This document shows positions 61,995 to 64,000 of a stretch of 64,000 nucleotides of DNA, piece after piece. This stretch comes from Chromatiaceae bacterium. GTDB lineage: Bacteria; Pseudomonadota; Gammaproteobacteria; Chromatiales; Chromatiaceae. Position numbers and translations under genes: made by a program. Below the pieces are notes generated by a model. The model was not told where the DNA came from and searched no databases. It worked only from the letters and a program-made list of their open reading frames with translations. Location of the stretch: the NCBI GenBank assembly GCA_025458165.1, contig JALOTB010000053.1, forward strand, positions 1 to 64,000. The letters are read 5' to 3'. The stretch's first letter is position 1. The number at the start of each line of letters is the position of its first letter.

Positions 61995-62744
61995 CTAGTC
62001 CCAAGAATAGATATCTGGGTACATCCTGTTGCGATAAATCAAGTTTGGCAACAGGCGAGTGTCGTATGGAAGTCCCTGGTGGTATCGCCAGCCGTTCTTA
62101 TCCTGATCGTTAAGCACGCCATCATGATTCAGATCCACGGGCAGCGTCTTTACACTCCCGTCCGCCTGCTTCTTCGGCGCCGTAAGGTTTACACCAACAT
62201 ATCCTTCCCAGATATTCCGTACGTGCGTGTAGCCCGCATCGGTTAACAGGTTTGCTGCTCCCACGCTTCGAACGCCGGTGCGGCATAGAGTATAAATCGG
62301 CGTATCCTTGTTTGGGATGATTCGCTCGACATACTTCACAAAGTCGGCATCATCTTGAGGAATCTGCACTGGTTGTTTGTTCTCGTCCAGGAGTACCTTC
62401 TTGCAGGCGCCGTCGGGCAGCCGATCATCCTCGCAGTACTGGTAGATGTACGGATACGGGACGTTGAGGCTATGCTCGGGATGTCCAGCCTTGTACTCAG
62501 GGGTACTCCGCACGTCAAGTATGACCGCCCGAAGCGATGGCCTGCTCCACCGGCCGCGCTTGACTACAGTATTGAGGAAGGCCTCCGCCGGGCTGATTTC
62601 GGAATGGTAATAGCCGCACAGACCCGAGCGGTTCTCATAGAACGGGCATGGTGGCTCCTCTCCGAGAGCCGTTGAGGGCAGGGCGCCCCCCAGAGCGGGT
62701 ATGGTCAGGACGATTGCAGCGACAGTGGCGTTTCGTTTCATCAT
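61995..62744 (-). CDS. Exported rhodanese-domain protein, lower GC than its surroundings
   Basis: 249 aa with signal peptide (ATVAAIVLTIPALGGALPSTALG). The rhodanese domain runs from LRAVILDVRSTPEYKAGHPEHSLNVPY to the active loop TPIYTLCRTGVRSVGAANLL with a catalytic Cys, then GYTHVRNIWEGYVG. After it there is a dockerin/EF-hand-like loop, DLNHDGVLNDQDKNGW, and an unusual aromatic end (YHQGLPYDTRLLPNL, MYPDIYSWD). Base composition is visibly less GC-rich than every neighbour, with A/T third positions, suggesting transfer. Flanked by the hairpin repeat block on its 3' side. Role: periplasmic sulfur transfer or thiosulfate handling, inferred. Confidence 0.88.
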   Translation of the reverse strand: MMKRNATVAAIVLTIPALGGALPSTALGEEPPCPFYENRSGLCGYYHSEISPAEAFLNTVVKRGRWSRPSLRAVILDVRSTPEYKAGHPEHSLNVPYPYIYQYCEDDRLPDGACKKVLLDENKQPVQIPQDDADFVKYVERIIPNKDTPIYTLCRTGVRSVGAANLLTDAGYTHVRNIWEGYVGVNLTAPKKQADGSVKTLPVDLNHDGVLNDQDKNGWRYHQGLPYDTRLLPNLIYRNRMYPDIYSWD

Positions 62745-62780
62745 CGTGGTTGGTCTCCACTCCTCTGGTTCTTACACGAA

Positions 62781-62804
62781 GGGGCCTGCCGAGAGGCTGG
62801 CCCC
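62781..62804. promoter_or_regulatory. GGGGCC/GGCCCC hairpin with GAGA loop upstream of the rhodanese gene
   Basis: GGGGCC T GCC, loop GAGA, GGC T GGCCCC: nine pairs with one mismatch. It lies in the leader of the rhodanese gene, and about 180 nt after the beta-CASP gene stop. It could end that transcript or act in the rhodanese leader. No T-run. Confidence 0.35.
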
Positions 62805-62983
62805 GTCACATGCTTGATACGCGAATGCTTACCATCTGCGCCAAGCCGCGCGCGAGAATACCGGGCGCAAGCTTCGCGGGCAAGCTCGGGCGCGAGGCCG
62901 CGGCCGCACGAGCGGCCGACACGCCTGACGCGCGGGACGCACCACCCCGCGGGGGGACGGCCGAGGGTAAAGACCGCGGCGCG

Positions 62984-64000
62984 CTAGCGGCGACGAGCCA
63001 CCCCGCGCGCCGCCTTGGCCGCTGCGCGGAGGCCGGCCCCGGAGGCACTCAGATCGAGGACATCGCCCGGCGCCGGGATCATCGCCTCGATCGCAAGCGT
63101 CTCGCGGATCTTGGCCTGGAAGGCCTGCTTTGCCTCGATCTCCCCATGCACGAGACAGACCGCCGGCTGGCCACGGAAACCGCCCAGCCAGCGCAGCAGG
63201 TCGGCCTGATCGGCATGGGCAGAAAGCCCGCCGACGGTGTGGACCTGGGCACGGACGCGGTGATCCACGCCGTGGATGCGCACCTGCTCCTCGCGGTTGA
63301 TTAGGCGCCGGCCGAGGGTGCCGTAGGCCTGGTAGCCGACGATCAGGACATGGCAGCCGGCGCGCCCGAGGTTCTGCTTTAGGTGGTGGACGATCCGCCC
63401 GCCGTCGCACATGCCGCTGCCGGCGATGATGATGGCGCCGCTGTGCAGCCGGTTGATCGCCTGCGACTCCTCGACGGTGCGGGTGAGCCGCAGGTTCTGG
63501 AGCTGGGGCATCTCGTGCATCCGGCGGCGCAGGCGGGTGGCCTCCTCGTCGTAGAGCTGCGGGTGCTCCCAGTAGATGCGCGTCGTCTCGATCGCCATGG
63601 GGCTGTCGAGGAAGATCTCCCAGCGGTCGAGCCCCCACTCCTGGTAGTGCTGGCCGAAGAGATACAGGAGCTCCTGGGTGCGGCCGACCGCGAAGGCGGG
63701 GATGAGCAGGTTTCCCTTGTCGTGGCGGGCGCTGGCGATGATCTCGCCGATCTCGCGGATGGTCGCCGCGCGGTCGCGGTGGCAGCGGTCGCCGTAGGTG
63801 CTCTCCATGAGTACCAGGTCGGCATGGTCGATGCTCGCGGGGTCGTGCAGGATGGGCGAGTCGTACTGGCCGATGTCGCCGGAGTAGACCAGCGTGCCGA
63901 CCTCACCGCGATGCTGGAGCTCGATCTCCACCAGGGCCGACCCCAGGATGTGGCCGGCATCGACGAGGCGCACGCGAATGCCCGGCAGGATCTCGCTCGC
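62984..64000 (-). CDS. Beta-CASP metallo-beta-lactamase-fold RNA/DNA hydrolase, partial
   Basis: The last 338 or so residues are in the window; the N-terminus with the HxHxDH motif lies beyond the right edge. Visible motifs: DAGHILGSALVEIELQ, VYSGDIGQYDSPILHDP (metal-binding Asp), MESTYGDRCH, the beta-CASP region with SGMCDGGRIVHHLKQ, and the final VGGLSAHADQADLLRWL (motif C-type His). This is the YSH1/CPSF73-like exonuclease family of bacterial RNA processing; the exact substrate is unknown. The last ten residues are basic (AKAARGVARRR). Confidence 0.92.
   Translation of the reverse strand, partial: ASEILPGIRVRLVDAGHILGSALVEIELQHRGEVGTLVYSGDIGQYDSPILHDPASIDHADLVLMESTYGDRCHRDRAATIREIGEIIASARHDKGNLLIPAFAVGRTQELLYLFGQHYQEWGLDRWEIFLDSPMAIETTRIYWEHPQLYDEEATRLRRRMHEMPQLQNLRLTRTVEESQAINRLHSGAIIIAGSGMCDGGRIVHHLKQNLGRAGCHVLIVGYQAYGTLGRRLINREEQVRIHGVDHRVRAQVHTVGGLSAHADQADLLRWLGGFRGQPAVCLVHGEIEAKQAFQAKIRETLAIEAMIPAPGDVLDLSASGAGLRAAAKAARGVARRR

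Overview
High-GC gammaproteobacterial chromosome, most likely a purple sulfur bacterium or close relative (Chromatiales). The evidence is the gene order: hemA-prfA-prmC-moeB divergent from TPR-ispE-tRNA(Gln)-prs-rplY-pth is a gammaproteobacterial core arrangement, and UbiA, DsbA, TrkH, Slt and DinB are of gammaproteobacterial type. Many of the hypothetical neighbours resemble proteins I associate with Chromatiaceae. The species cannot be fixed from the window.

Layout. 1-4.6 kb (all minus strand): trkH, two overlapping membrane-protein genes, a 128-aa helical protein and the start of a NACHT/STAND NTPase that runs off the left edge. The 128-aa protein ends in, and the NTPase begins with, almost the same beta-rich motif. 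That is the arrangement of an NLR-like sensor and a Bell-type membrane effector coupled by amyloid templating, and it is the most interesting item here. 4.7-14 kb: M14-type deacylase, lytic transglycosylase, an unusual cyclase-like protein, TauE/SafE transporter, and neighbouring homologues of the mitochondrial complex I proteins NDUFA9 and NDUFAF7. 14-24 kb: pteridine reductase, a TetR regulator with a visible operator, small hypotheticals, glycogen debranching enzyme, a second glycoside hydrolase and DUF302. 24-33.7 kb: sensor kinase and NtrC-type regulator overlapping tail to tail, ubiA, dsbA, and the moeB-prmC-prfA-hemA operon. 33.9-39.3 kb: TPR, ispE, tRNA-Gln, prs, a 220-nt chain of seven consecutive hairpins, rplY and pth. 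39-48 kb: MFS transporter, DnaJ/von Willebrand pair, and a heavy-metal RND efflux pair with a His-rich adaptor. 48-56.8 kb: stand-alone papain-like protease, broken YbaY-NlpE gene, EF-hand protein, and a DUF2760 - Hsp70 - Hsp70 - DUF1622 cluster. 56.8-64 kb: dinB, response regulator-diguanylate cyclase, YncD-like TonB receptor, a lower-GC rhodanese gene and a beta-CASP metallohydrolase cut by the right edge.

A recurring theme is gene decay. Four genes are clearly broken: the AhpD-like gene, the MGH1-like glucosidase, the DUF3379-like gene and the YbaY-NlpE gene. A fifth, the MFS transporter, has an abnormal 3' end. Three of the four carry clean internal deletions, which is either real relaxed selection or an assembly problem. 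Dispersed hairpin repeats of the GTTCCCAAGC type and other short repeats sit in several intergenic spaces.
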